Positions 49,898 to 59,612 are shown, numbered from the stretch's first letter. The stretch: DNA of 64,000 bases from Microvirga aerophila (GCF_003332305.1 NZ_QOIO01000033.1:1-64000), one strand, 5' to 3'. Numbers and translations: made by a program. The notes: generated by a model not told the origin, from the sequence alone.

Positions 49898-50869
49898 TCA
49901 GCCCACAATGCGCGGATCGAGACGCGCGTAAAGAAGATCGACAAGAAAATTGACCACGATCACCAGCAGGGCCGACACGAAGACAATCCCCAGAAGCGTG
50001 TTGAGGTCCCGCTGCACCACGGATTCATAGGCCAGCCGCCCAAGGCCTGGCAGCGCGAAAACGCTCTCCACCACGACCGACCCGCCAAGCATGGTGCCGG
50101 CCTGAAGCCCGATCAGCGTCACCATGGGAAGGAGCGCGTTGCGCAGCACGTGGGCCGAAATGACCCGGCCTGGGCTTAGGCCCTTGGCGCGGGCGGTGCG
50201 GACGAATTCGAGGTTCATCACTTCCAGCATCGAGGCGCGCATGATCCGAAGGTACGTCGCTAGAAAAATCAGGGCCAGAGTCAGCGTAGGCAGAAGAAGA
50301 TGCCATGCGATGTCGAGGAACCGCCGGAAGCCCGTGTACCCTGCGCCGATCTCCTCGATGCCGCCGGCCGGCAGCCAGCCGAGATTGACCGCGAAGATAA
50401 CGATGCCCATCAGGCCGAACCAGAATGAAGGCGTCGCATAAAAGATCAGCCCAAGGGTCGAGATCAGCGTGTCCGGCCACCGGTTGACCCGCTGGGCTGC
50501 AAGAACGCCAAGCGCCATTCCGGCCGCGAATGCGAAACTCAGCGCAGAGCCCATGAGAAGAAGCGTCGTAGGCAGCCTCTCCAGGATCACGTCGGCAACC
50601 GGCTTCCCGTAGATGGCCGAGAAGCCGAGGTCGAGCTGAAGGAGACGCCAGACATATCGCCCAAGCTGCACCGCCACGGACACGTCGAGCCCGTAGTAGC
50701 GCCGCAACTCCTCGATCATCCTGGGATCGCCCCCGCCGATTTGCGCGACGAGAGCGTCAACTGTGTCGCCAGGCGCCAACTGCAGCAGCAGAAACAAGCC
50801 GATCAGAACAATCAGCAGCGTCGGCAAACTGGCAGCGAGGCGGCGGAGGGCGAGAAGCAGAACACGCAT
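49898..50869 (-). CDS. Oligopeptide-type ABC transporter permease (DppB-like)
   Basis: 323 residues, six transmembrane helices. It starts with LLALRRLAASLPTLLIVLIGLFLLLQLAPGD and has IAWHLLLPTLTLALIFLATYLRIMRASMLEV and FVRTARAKGLSPGRVI (the EAA loop), as in all DppB-type permeases. It is the second gene of the operon, three bases after the binding-protein gene. Confidence 0.94.
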   Translation of the reverse strand: MRVLLLALRRLAASLPTLLIVLIGLFLLLQLAPGDTVDALVAQIGGGDPRMIEELRRYYGLDVSVAVQLGRYVWRLLQLDLGFSAIYGKPVADVILERLPTTLLLMGSALSFAFAAGMALGVLAAQRVNRWPDTLISTLGLIFYATPSFWFGLMGIVIFAVNLGWLPAGGIEEIGAGYTGFRRFLDIAWHLLLPTLTLALIFLATYLRIMRASMLEVMNLEFVRTARAKGLSPGRVISAHVLRNALLPMVTLIGLQAGTMLGGSVVVESVFALPGLGRLAYESVVQRDLNTLLGIVFVSALLVIVVNFLVDLLYARLDPRIVG

Positions 50870-50872
50870 GAT

Positions 50873-52474
50873 TTACGACGATGCAATCCAAGTGTCATGC
50901 CAATCGCTCGAATCCCAGCGGGGCGTATTATGGTGATTGCGAACCTGCTTGTTGGTGGCCGCGAAGAACTGACGCTCCGTGATCATCCAGACCGGGATTT
51001 CTTCGTTTACCGCCTTCACCCAATCCCCATAGAGCGCTTTGCGCTTGACGGGATCGATCTCGCTGGCTGCCTGGTCGATGAGTTGGTCGACCTTGTCGGA
51101 CTGCCAGCCCCACTGGTTCGTCCAGGGCGCTCCCTTGGGCGATCCGGAGCGATACCAGACCGTCGTCGAAACCGCCGGATCGCCACGGTACTGGTGCCAG
51201 CCTGTCGCGAGGTCGAAATTCCAGTCCCGATAGACCGTCGTGAGGGCGCCGGCGATATCGAGCTGCACGATCTCGACCTTGATGCCGATTTCAGCAAGCG
51301 ACTGCTGGATGTAGGTCGCGAGCAGCGGCACGTCCTCGCCGTTCATGATCGGAACGAGCTTGAGCGTGAAGCGGGTGCCATCCGGGCCGCGCTTGTAGCC
51401 GGCCTCCTCAAGCAGCGCCTCCGACTTCTTCTTATCGAACGGATAGGGCGCCGTGCCCCCTGGATAGAAAGCCGGCGAGGACGAAGGAATGGGCCCTGTT
51501 GCGGGCTTGCCCTGTCCGTACAGGAAGTTCTCGATGAAGAACTCAACGTCGATCGCATGCGCGATGGCGCGCCGGACGCGCACGTCCGAGAGTTCCTTGC
51601 GGCGGGTGTTGAATTCGAGCGTATTGTTGAAGGCGTTCGCCTCGATTCCGCGGGTCGAAACCTCAAAACGCTCGTCTTCCTTCAAGCGGTCCAGATCAGA
51701 CAGGGACAAACCGTTATACGAGCTGAGCTGGATCTGTCCGGTCTCCAAAGCGGCCGCCACGGCGGATTTATCAGTGATCACGCGCCACACGACGCGGTCG
51801 AGGTAAGGCTGGTCCTTGCGCCAGTAATTCGGATTGCGCTCCGCCACGATGTACTGACCGCGCTCGTACTGGACGAACTTGAACGGCCCGGTGCCGATTG
51901 GGGCCGTGTTGGCCGGGTTTTCAAGAACATTGGTGCCCTCGAACACATGGCGCGGCGCCACATAGCCAAGATCGCAAAGCGCACGCAGCAGAAGATTGAG
52001 AGGCATGGGGCGCGAATAGCGAAACACAGCCGTGTATTGATCCGGCCTATCGACGGCCTCCAGGTACTGCTGGAGCTGCGTGCCATAGTTGAGGTGCTTC
52101 TTCCACATCTCGAGCGCGGTGTACTGCACATCCGCGGCCGTGAAGGGCTTTCCATCGTGCCAAGTCACCCCCTCACGCAGCTTGAACGTGATGGTCTTGC
52201 CGTCCGGGGTGGCTTCCCAGCTGGTCGCAAGCACCGGAGACGGACTGCCCTTGGCGTCGAGATCGACCAGCGCTTCCATGATCTTGCTAGTGACCAGATA
52301 CACGCCCGTCGAAGCCCGGAGCGCCGGGTTGAGGATCCTCTGCTCCGACCCGAGGTGAGCCGTCAACACTCCACCGCGCCTCGGATTTTCCTGAGCGAAA
52401 ACGGTGCGAGGAAGGAGCGTGCCAAGAAGAGCAGCGCTGGTGGAAAGCAAAGCATCGCGACGGTTGAGGCGCAT
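50873..52474 (-). CDS. Family-5 ABC transporter substrate-binding protein
   Basis: 533 residues, first gene of the operon. The signal peptide begins MRLNRRDALLSTSAALLGTL: the twin arginine followed by a moderately hydrophobic helix suggests Tat export, less commonly Sec. GGVLTAHLGSEQRILNPALRAST, the TWHDGKPFTAADV motif and NNTLEFNTRRKELSDVRVRRAIAHAID are standard for the SBP_bac_5 family, whose members bind peptides, opines, glutathione or small amides. The partner enzymes (flavoprotein, two ATC-hydrolase-like, VOC) argue for a small N- or S-containing compound. A promoter should lie in the 100-base AT-rich gap upstream (52475-52574). Confidence 0.93.
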   Translation of the reverse strand: MRLNRRDALLSTSAALLGTLLPRTVFAQENPRRGGVLTAHLGSEQRILNPALRASTGVYLVTSKIMEALVDLDAKGSPSPVLATSWEATPDGKTITFKLREGVTWHDGKPFTAADVQYTALEMWKKHLNYGTQLQQYLEAVDRPDQYTAVFRYSRPMPLNLLLRALCDLGYVAPRHVFEGTNVLENPANTAPIGTGPFKFVQYERGQYIVAERNPNYWRKDQPYLDRVVWRVITDKSAVAAALETGQIQLSSYNGLSLSDLDRLKEDERFEVSTRGIEANAFNNTLEFNTRRKELSDVRVRRAIAHAIDVEFFIENFLYGQGKPATGPIPSSSPAFYPGGTAPYPFDKKKSEALLEEAGYKRGPDGTRFTLKLVPIMNGEDVPLLATYIQQSLAEIGIKVEIVQLDIAGALTTVYRDWNFDLATGWHQYRGDPAVSTTVWYRSGSPKGAPWTNQWGWQSDKVDQLIDQAASEIDPVKRKALYGDWVKAVNEEIPVWMITERQFFAATNKQVRNHHNTPRWDSSDWHDTWIASS

Positions 52475-52574
52475 GGGAGCGTAGTCCCCCTTTGAATGAA
52501 TAGGTCAGGCTACCTTACGCACCTATGGCCGAGTGTCAACGTGAATTGACCATAATCACATTTTAATAATGTTA

Positions 52575-52976
52575 TTAAGCCTGCTCCGATGGAGTTTCTT
52601 CGTGACGAAGCAGGCTTTGGCGTAGCTCCTCCGGATCAATCCGGACTTTCAGGATTGTCCCGCCGAAATCATGAACGATGATTGGCACCCCATTGTGATG
52701 CTCGACCCTGCTGCTCATGGGATGCAGCGGTTGGCTTTTCGGATGATGCGGCCCGGCCCCAGGCTCGAAGGTCCGAGGTGGCAGGGTTTGATGAACCCGG
52801 GTCATCTCCGACAGAAGATCCGACAGAATAGGCGTGGAATCGACCGTCCCGAGCATCACTTCATATTCGCGCCCCGCTTCGGTTCTGACGCCCAGCGAAA
52901 ACAGTCTTCCGTCATCCGATACCTCGACCCGCCACGCAGTCGATCCAATTCGCTTCACCAATGCAGCACCTCTCAC
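52575..52976 (-). CDS. Hypothetical protein
   Basis: 133 residues from a GTG; start sites at 52961 (TTG) or 52958 (GTG) have GAGG closer upstream and may be the true ones. RIGSTAWRVEVSDDGRLFSLGV and YEVMLGTVDSTPILSDLLSEM look like an ordered beta/alpha part. The second half has a PHHPKSQPLHPM linker and VPIIVHDFGGTILKVRI. No family is recognised. It lies between the importer's start and an SDR gene, on the same strand but with a 100-base gap. Confidence 0.5.
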   Translation of the reverse strand: MRGAALVKRIGSTAWRVEVSDDGRLFSLGVRTEAGREYEVMLGTVDSTPILSDLLSEMTRVHQTLPPRTFEPGAGPHHPKSQPLHPMSSRVEHHNGVPIIVHDFGGTILKVRIDPEELRQSLLRHEETPSEQA

Positions 52977-53243
52977 CTCAGGCCGTTCCTATACCTCAAA
53001 GCGCCGCGTCGTGAAGGATAGCCGCGCCCGAAAAGCCCCTGAGGCAGCAGGGCCTTGGTTCGGCCCTCTTCATTGCCAGAGAGGAAGGGTGATGATCCAT
53101 GCCACTAAGGCAAGAGCTCCGGCTGCCGCGACGGGGCACCAATAACGGTCAAATCTTGAGTCATGATCCATGGCCAAGCTACCTGTCCACAAGGAAGGTT
53201 AGAAGGAGAACTCCTATCCAGGGTCAGGGTTCATGCTTAGCCG

Positions 53244-54059
53244 TCAGGGCATATACTGTCCGCCGTTCACCTCAAGGATCTGTCCTGTCACGTAACCGCT
53301 GAGCTGATCGGACGCGAGATAAAGGAAAGCACCGACGCAATCGTCCGGCTCTCCCAGGCGATCCATCGGAATCGTGGCCTGCATGGAGGCCAGTTGTTCC
53401 GCGGTGGAGTATCGCTCGTGAAACGGGGTCAGGATCACGCCGGGCGACACGGCGTTGACGCGGATGCGCTCCTTCGCAAGCTCCCTCGCCCAGCCTCGGG
53501 TGGCAGTCGACACGAAGCCCTTGGATGCAGCATAGAGAACCGATCCTGGGCCTCCGCCATTGCGGGCGGCGATCGAGCTGACATTGATGATGGACCCACC
53601 ACCCTGACGGCGCATCTGAACAGCACCCTCGCGAATGAAGCGAATGACCTGCTTCACATTGAGGTCGAGGAGCGCGTCCATATACTCGTCCGAGTAGTCG
53701 GCGATTGGCGTGCGCTTGATCAGCGCGCCGGCATTGTTGATGAGGACATCGAGGCGGCCGAACTCCTGAACAACCTGCTCGACCACCCGTGCAGGCGCGC
53801 TCGACTCGGTCACGTCGTCCCGCACCAGAAGCGCCTGCCCTCCTGCCTCCTGAACCGCTGCAGCGACACCTTCCGCTTCGGGATGGCTCGAATTGTAGTT
53901 GATCGCCACCTTGGCGCCACACTGGCCGAAGGCGCGAGCAGCGGCCGCGCCGATCCCGGTGCTTCCGCCGGTGATGAGAACCACCTTATCCGTCAGGTCA
54001 GGAATCGTGGCGAACTTCGTATCGTCAGGGCTGGACGTCACGGTCTTGCTTCCTTTCAT
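53244..54059 (-). CDS. SDR-family oxidoreductase
   Basis: 271 residues. The Rossmann motif is VVLITGGSTGIGAAAARAF (about residues 26-44). NNAG (about 108-111), the catalytic Ser in INVSSIAARNG and the YAASK pentad (Y173, K177 approximately) follow. The end GYVTGQILEVNGGQYMP is classical. It reduces or oxidises a ketone or alcohol with NAD(P). The N-terminal ~20 residues are an additional tail. The substrate is not determined, and the nearest genes give no hint. Confidence 0.92.
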   Translation of the reverse strand: MKGSKTVTSSPDDTKFATIPDLTDKVVLITGGSTGIGAAAARAFGQCGAKVAINYNSSHPEAEGVAAAVQEAGGQALLVRDDVTESSAPARVVEQVVQEFGRLDVLINNAGALIKRTPIADYSDEYMDALLDLNVKQVIRFIREGAVQMRRQGGGSIINVSSIAARNGGGPGSVLYAASKGFVSTATRGWARELAKERIRVNAVSPGVILTPFHERYSTAEQLASMQATIPMDRLGEPDDCVGAFLYLASDQLSGYVTGQILEVNGGQYMP

Positions 54060-54330
54060 TGGACGAAGGCTCGATTCTCACAAGGTATCTCACCGTTCAG
54101 ACGAAACGAAGAGCGGCGCTGATTATCGTGACAGTGTCACCCTAGTGTCCAAGCCGGTTCGCGGCCTCACGCCATGCTGCACTGCGCCGTTTCGCAAGTG
54201 AGAGATCCTGATCGTTCTCAAAGGGACAGGGTCCAGAAAGACGGCAAGTTCGGCAATGCGGCGGTCGAGATCATTGAAGGATTGCATTCAGGCACCCTAA
54301 GTCGTTCACAGGTCCCATCAAACGGCGCAG

Positions 54331-57300
54331 TCAGGCGAGAGTTCCCAAACATGCGCCTCTGCTTTCCCGCGCAATCAGGGACCGCCGTGTTTTCATCAGA
54401 AATTGAAACACCTTTTCGGCGTCGGCGCGCCGTTCGACTGAAGTTTCGGCTGAGCGTGTCCAAAGCAGGCGTCCATTGCGCCATTGAAGAGCCCCATTGG
54501 ATTGGGCGATCGCATGGTCGATCAAGGCTCGATCCGCGGCATCGCTAAATGTGAGAGCAACGGCCTGAGGGCCCGCGTCGAGCTTGGAAACGGCGAATTG
54601 GCGGCAGTGTTCGCGCAATCGAGCAAGAGCAACCAAGTTCACGACAGGCGACGGGAGGTTGCCAAAACGATTCTCGATTTCCTGTTCAAACGCATCCACC
54701 GCGTTCTCATCATTCAAACGGCACAGCTGCGCGTAGAGATTGATCCGCATTTCTGGCTCGGGAACGTAATCCTCCGGAATGTACCCTGGCGCATCAATGT
54801 TGATATCTGGACGCGTCCTTTCGTCCTGTCCCTCGCCGCGGGCATGGGCGACAGCTTTGGACAGAAGGTTTTGATAGAGCGAGACGCCGATGAGTTTCAT
54901 ATGACCCGCTTGATCCTCTCCGAAGAGATCGCCGGCGCCTCGCTGGTCGAGGTCTCGCGCGCTGATCGCGAAGCCGGCTCCCAGGCGGTCGAGGCTGGCA
55001 AGCGTCTCGAGACGCTTGCGGGTCGCGTTTGGAAGAGTGTGCGAGGGATCCGTCATCAGGTAGGTGACGCCCCTCACCCGTCCCCGCCCGACGCGCCCCC
55101 GTAGTTGATGGAGCTGCGATAGTCCGAAACGATCAGGCCGCCAAACAAGCATCGTATTCGCACGCGGCACGTCCAGGCCGCTCTCGATGATGTTCGTGGC
55201 CAGGAGAACGCTCCCTTCGCCATCGGCGAAACGAACCATGGCGTCATCGATGTCTCCGGCCGACATTCCCCCATGGATCACAACAGTCTCAAGCTCTGGA
55301 ACAAGCTCCTTCAGGTGCTTTGCAAGCGGCTCGATATCTTCGATTCTGGGGCAGACTACGAAGCTTTGTCCACCACGGCGCTGCTCACGGAGCAAAGCCT
55401 CCCGCACCGTAGGGCCGTCGAACGGAATGACGAAGGTGCGGATCGGCTGCCGCTGTGACGGCGGGGTCGCAATAACGCTGAGATCTTGAAGACCCACGAG
55501 GGCGGATTGCATGGTTCGCGGAATAGGCGTCGCCGTCAATGTGAGAACATGCGCCCCATGGGCGAGGCTTTTCAGTTTCGCTTTGTGCGCAGCGCCAAAT
55601 CTCTGCTCCTCATCGATGATCACAAGCCCAAGATCCATGAAGCGGACGCCCTTGCCCGCAACCGCATGGGTGCCGACGACGATGTGGATGCTGCCGTCGG
55701 CAAGCCCTGCCTTCACGGCTTTCGCTTCCGTGGGGCCGACAAGACGGGAGAGATGACCGATCTTGATTCCAAGCCCGGCAAATCTTCGTTCGAAGGTCTG
55801 CACATGTTGGCGTGCCAGCACGGTCGTTGGAGCAACGACCGCAACCTGTTTGCCCGCAAGAGCGGCCGCCGCCGCAGCCCGAAGGGCGACCTCGGTTTTT
55901 CCGAACCCCACATCGCCGCAGACGAGCCGGTTGGCAGGACGGCCGGACTCCAAGTCCGCAAGCGCCGCCGAGATGGCGGAAGCTTGATCGGCGGTTGCTT
56001 CATAAGGAAACCGGGACACGAAGCGTTCGTAGGCGGCCCGGGGAGGAACAAGCTTCGGCGTCTGGCCATCTGCGCGAGCCTTGACCGCCTGAACCAGCAA
56101 AGCGGCACTTTCGGCGATCTCGGCCTCGACCTTCTCCCTTCGCTTTGTCCACGTGTCTCCGTCTATCCGGTCGAGGCTCACGGTGTCGGACGAGGCTCCG
56201 TAGCGCCATAATCGATCCATCTCGTCAGCCGGCACCATGAGAGTTGCATCATCCGCATAAGACAAGCGCAAAAGATCAGCGGTCGCATCACCCGTATTGA
56301 CGCTTTCGATCCCCTCCAGAACGCCAAGTCCGTGATCGAGATGAACGAGAACGTCGCCGATGCGAAGCTCAAGTTCAGTCGTTGCAAGACCGGTTGGCGC
56401 TTGGAACGAAGCAGCGGAAGAGCGCGCGCGGCTGCCGAAGACGTCGGCGGCGGTGATGACCGCTGTTTTGCTCGCAGGGTCCCGAAAGCCTGCATCGAGA
56501 CCGAGAGGAAGCGTGAGAACCTGCCCGGAAGCGGCCTTCTCGATCGATATCCAATCGTTCGCAACTTCGATTGGCTTGTCGAGATCATCCATGACGGTAC
56601 GGGACAACCGGCGCAGGTCCACATCGCCTGCTCCTGCCAGAACAACCCTATTCCTCTCCTGTACTTCGGCCATCACGAAATCTGCGAAGCGGCGAAGGGA
56701 TCGCGCTCCGGTGGCAAAGAGTGGCGGCGGCTCAAGCTCGGGATTGTCAGGCTGCTCAACCAGCCGTGTAACGTTTCGCGCTTCGAGAAATCCGGCCCAT
56801 TCCGTGTCGGTCAGATAGAGACGATCCGGCGCAAGCGGCCTCTCTCCCTCGGCACGCTCCGGTCGTAGCTTCGAGCGGCTCTCGAAGGCATCCCGAATCT
56901 GCTCCAGCGCCGTGGCAATCCGCCTCTCCGCTCCCGTATCGAGGAGGACGCGGCATTTTGGGAGGATCGAGAACAAGGTGTCGAGGCCGCCGAAGTGTTC
57001 GGGAAGGCGGTGCTCCGTTCCGGTAGACAGTGTAAGTATCGCGGCACCGTCGAGCGAGAAACATTCGGAGGCCGGAATGAGCCGCAGCTCCTCACATTCG
57101 CCCGACGCGAGCTGGCTGGCCGCGTCGTAAGGGCGAAGCGCGAGAATTTGCCCTTGCTGATGTTCGATGCGGACCGGGACCGTCGCATCAGCCGGGAAGA
57201 TATCGATCACCTGTCCGCGTACGGCCATTTCGCCTGGCTCATCCACCCGTTCATCGAAGATGTAGCCAAGCCGCTGAAGCTTTTGCTCCAGTTGAGAAAG

Positions 57301-57708
57301 ATTCACTTCATCACCCGGCTTTAGAAGCGTTTCGGCCCGGATGATATCGTCCTTCGGCGGAATGCGCTGGATGATCCCAAGAGGCGAGGTCACGACAACC
57401 CAAGGAGCGTTCGGGTCCTTCGCAACCGATCGAAGAGCAGCCAGCCTTCGCCCCATTGACACCCGTGACGGCGATGCCCGGTCGTAGGGCAGGCAATCCC
57501 ACCCGGGGAAATAAACCGCCTGCAGATCAGGAGAGAGGACTTTGAGCGCCCTGATCAGATCAGCGGCCTTGCGGTCGCTTGAAACGACGATAAGCGCTTC
57601 TGATGCAGCCGCCCTGGCCTCTCGCAGGATTGCTATGGCGCTCTCACCTAAACGGCCAGTCGTGGCAATGGTCCTATGGGCGCTGCCCTGGCGTTTGGTC
57701 GTGGTCAT
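54331..57708 (-). CDS. mfd: Mfd-like superfamily 2 DNA translocase (transcription-repair coupling factor type)
   Basis: 1125 residues from the ATG at 57708 (CAGGAG upstream); 17 further codons are unlikely. The N-terminal third has the UvrB-homology text (FPGWDCLPYDRASP), the RNA polymerase-interaction domain is visible at LVHLDHGLGVLEGI (about 460), and the motor has Walker A LVCGDVGFGKTEVA (about 600), IIDEEQRFG (about 700), TLTATPIPRTM and QLRGRVGRGRVRG. A C-terminal TRCF domain follows. Mfd removes stalled RNA polymerase and recruits UvrA. The paralogue versus single-copy question is open, because many Hyphomicrobiales carry two. The UvrA-facing surface cannot be judged. Confidence 0.85.
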   Translation of the reverse strand: MTTTKRQGSAHRTIATTGRLGESAIAILREARAAASEALIVVSSDRKAADLIRALKVLSPDLQAVYFPGWDCLPYDRASPSRVSMGRRLAALRSVAKDPNAPWVVVTSPLGIIQRIPPKDDIIRAETLLKPGDEVNLSQLEQKLQRLGYIFDERVDEPGEMAVRGQVIDIFPADATVPVRIEHQQGQILALRPYDAASQLASGECEELRLIPASECFSLDGAAILTLSTGTEHRLPEHFGGLDTLFSILPKCRVLLDTGAERRIATALEQIRDAFESRSKLRPERAEGERPLAPDRLYLTDTEWAGFLEARNVTRLVEQPDNPELEPPPLFATGARSLRRFADFVMAEVQERNRVVLAGAGDVDLRRLSRTVMDDLDKPIEVANDWISIEKAASGQVLTLPLGLDAGFRDPASKTAVITAADVFGSRARSSAASFQAPTGLATTELELRIGDVLVHLDHGLGVLEGIESVNTGDATADLLRLSYADDATLMVPADEMDRLWRYGASSDTVSLDRIDGDTWTKRREKVEAEIAESAALLVQAVKARADGQTPKLVPPRAAYERFVSRFPYEATADQASAISAALADLESGRPANRLVCGDVGFGKTEVALRAAAAAALAGKQVAVVAPTTVLARQHVQTFERRFAGLGIKIGHLSRLVGPTEAKAVKAGLADGSIHIVVGTHAVAGKGVRFMDLGLVIIDEEQRFGAAHKAKLKSLAHGAHVLTLTATPIPRTMQSALVGLQDLSVIATPPSQRQPIRTFVIPFDGPTVREALLREQRRGGQSFVVCPRIEDIEPLAKHLKELVPELETVVIHGGMSAGDIDDAMVRFADGEGSVLLATNIIESGLDVPRANTMLVWRPDRFGLSQLHQLRGRVGRGRVRGVTYLMTDPSHTLPNATRKRLETLASLDRLGAGFAISARDLDQRGAGDLFGEDQAGHMKLIGVSLYQNLLSKAVAHARGEGQDERTRPDINIDAPGYIPEDYVPEPEMRINLYAQLCRLNDENAVDAFEQEIENRFGNLPSPVVNLVALARLREHCRQFAVSKLDAGPQAVALTFSDAADRALIDHAIAQSNGALQWRNGRLLWTRSAETSVERRADAEKVFQFLMKTRRSLIARESRGACLGTLA

Positions 57709-57882
57709 TCCGGTCTCCTGATCGCCCGGTGACAACTCGCATGGATGCTTCGCGTTCAATCATCTAGGATTCGCGTGGACCTGCCTGTGGTGCCGCCCAA
57801 GTGAAATCAAGCGCTGCGCACGTTGGATGGACGTCAGTTCAGGCGCAGATTTTAACTCTTTCTTCATTCTTCGGGCGCAGCC

Positions 57883-57977
57883 TTCCAGGGTGCCTTCTGG
57901 CACGGTTAGTTCTCCCTGGAACCGGCCGCGAGAGGCGGCCTACCTCGAGCGCCAGCCCAATGGGCGCTCTTCTTTTG
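57883..57977 (+). ncRNA. Candidate small RNA with three hairpins and a terminator
   Basis: The first hairpin: TTCCAGGG (57883-57890) pairs exactly with CCCTGGAA (57914-57921) and encloses TGCC-TTCT-GGCA. The second is GGCCGC-GAGAG-GCGGCC (57924-57940). The third, GAGCGCC...GGCGCTC (57947-57969), ends in TTCTTTT, a rho-independent terminator. No + strand protein gene lies upstream or downstream within 600 bases, so the hairpins do not belong to an mRNA I can see. A plausible promoter is not clearly defined. Length is about 95 bases. Confidence 0.55.
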
Positions 57978-58121
57978 GCAACAGGACTTGAGCAAAAGCT
58001 CACTTCCTCGGAACCGAGGTCAAGTCCTCCTGCCTACCATCCTGGGAGATGCGGCTGCGCCCAAAGCTATGAAGTTCGGATACAAGCCATAGCTGGCTGC
58101 AATCGTCGCCGCAAAAAAATG

Positions 58122-58150
58122 AAACGCCTCGACTCCCGGCCGAGGCGTTT
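58122..58150 (-). terminator. Terminator hairpin on the minus strand
   Basis: AAACGCCTCG and CGAGGCGTTT pair around about nine bases. On the minus strand the hairpin is followed by CATTTTTTTGC. It lies 200 bases after the histone-deacetylase-like gene, so it probably ends that transcript. The interval 57709-58353 holds only this and the small RNA candidate. Confidence 0.7.
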
Positions 58151-58353
58151 ATAGTCAGGGAGGAAGCTGCCCCCAGCCCTCCAAACCCGGACCATAATGT
58201 TATGCCTGATTTGCGGACCGATGGCTGTGCCAGCAAGAGCACAGTGGGTTTGCAAAATGCAGGCGTGGCCGCACATGAATGAGGTTCAGAGAGATATCCA
58301 CCCCCGGGGAGCGACTTGACGTCTCATCGGACATCGGGCTCCACATGCGGCGC

Positions 58354-59265
58354 TCACGTGCCCGTCGCGGCCCAGTTGGCCATCGTCTCGAAGATGATCG
58401 CATGTCGTCTTGCCAGGGCATCGACATCATGGGAGTAGCCTCCCCCTATGACGGCCACCATGGGGATCCCGCGTTGGCGGGTCTCTTCGACGACGTAGCC
58501 GTCGCGCTGGCGCAGGCCCTGATCGGAGAGCGCGAGACGACCCAGCCGATCCTCTCGGTGGGGATCAACGCCGGCATTCAGGAATACCAGGTCGGGCTCA
58601 AGCGCATCGAGAAGGCGCGGCAGGTGCGCTTGCAGAACGTCAAGGTACGGGCGGTCCTCCATGCCGTCCGGCAGGCCAAGGTCGAGATCACTCGGAATCT
58701 TGCGCACGGGATAATTCTTTTCGGCATGCATGGAAAAGGTGAAAAGATCCGGATCATCGGATAGGCAATCCGCCGTCCCGTCGCCTTGATGGACATCGAG
58801 ATCAACGACGAGCGCCCGCTGGATCCGACCTTCTGCCTTAAGCGCCTTTGCGGCAATGGCCACATCGTTGAATACACAGAACCCAGCCCCAGTGAGGCGC
58901 TGGCCATGATGGCTGCCGCCCGCGGTGCTGCCGGCGAGACCGTGCTGGAGGGCAAGAGTTGCGGCCAGTAATGTACCGCCGGCCGAAGCGCGGGCGCGAC
59001 GCACGACTCCTTCGTCGATGGGCAATCCGATCCGACGCTCCATCTCACGCGGAACGGAACAGGCGAACACCTGATCCACATAGGATCGATCGTGAGCAAG
59101 CGCGATCAACTCTGCGGCGGCCTCATGAGGGCGAATAAACCCACTGGGCGCCATGCCCTGCTGGTCCAGGACTTCGGCGAGACGCCCATACTTCCTCATC
59201 GGGAACCGATGATCGTCGGGCAGCGCAGCCTCGTAGGCCGGGTGGAACACGATAGGCACTAGCAT
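58354..59265 (-). CDS. Histone-deacetylase-family amidohydrolase (acetoin-utilisation/polyamine deacetylase type)
   Basis: 303 residues from the ATG at 59265. The active site is full: AGGSHHGQRLTGAGFCVFNDVAIAA (the His pair and Gly-Phe-Cys loop, about 115-140), the zinc ligands in VVDLDVHQGDGTAD, FLNAGVDPHREDRLG and the tyrosine in IGGGYSHD. Bacterial members deacetylate polyamines, N-acetylated small molecules or acetyl-CoA synthetase (AcuC). Length and lack of extra domains fit a small-molecule enzyme. The window also holds an acyl-CoA synthetase 3 kb on, but no functional link is shown. Confidence 0.92.
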   Translation of the reverse strand: MLVPIVFHPAYEAALPDDHRFPMRKYGRLAEVLDQQGMAPSGFIRPHEAAAELIALAHDRSYVDQVFACSVPREMERRIGLPIDEGVVRRARASAGGTLLAATLALQHGLAGSTAGGSHHGQRLTGAGFCVFNDVAIAAKALKAEGRIQRALVVDLDVHQGDGTADCLSDDPDLFTFSMHAEKNYPVRKIPSDLDLGLPDGMEDRPYLDVLQAHLPRLLDALEPDLVFLNAGVDPHREDRLGRLALSDQGLRQRDGYVVEETRQRGIPMVAVIGGGYSHDVDALARRHAIIFETMANWAATGT

Positions 59266-59351
59266 GGATCGCAACCTAGAGCAGAGCCTGGCATGAACAA
59301 TGGCCTGGGCGCACCTGGCTTGCTAGCGCATCGTTTGCTGTATGGAACCCG

Positions 59352-59612
59352 CTAGGATTGCGCCTGCTCCTCGCTGAGGCGCGCATGAATTTTCCTCAGC
59401 AACGCATCATCGGGCAGGCCTTTCTCCCAGCTATCGGGCAGTTCAACCCGCACGGACTGCGCGCCGCCGCTCGGGGTACACACTACGTGAACGAGTTCCT
59501 CGTGTCCGGACACCCGAGCAGCGTCTACTTTCTCCGCATTATTGCCGAGGCCCGCAAAGGCTTGGATGCACGACCAGGTGATCCCGTCCGCGTCAGTAAT
59601 TTCACGAGCCAT
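59352..59612 (-). CDS. Small conserved hypothetical protein
   Basis: 86 residues from the ATG at 59612; eight codons upstream are in frame but not credible. REITDADGITWSCIQAFAGLG, then DAARVSGHEELVHVVCTPSGGAQSVRVELPDSWEKGLPDD, reads like a folded beta-rich protein. I have no family name. It lies between the deacetylase and a glycine-rich gene transcribed the other way. Confidence 0.6.
   Translation of the reverse strand: MAREITDADGITWSCIQAFAGLGNNAEKVDAARVSGHEELVHVVCTPSGGAQSVRVELPDSWEKGLPDDALLRKIHARLSEEQAQS

Noticed and set aside
50741-52495. A 584-codon open frame on the + strand opposite the substrate-binding protein
   Set aside because: It lies exactly over a clear family-5 binding-protein gene on the other strand and is Arg/Glu/Leu-rich text without motifs, as expected for the shadow of a GC-rich gene.
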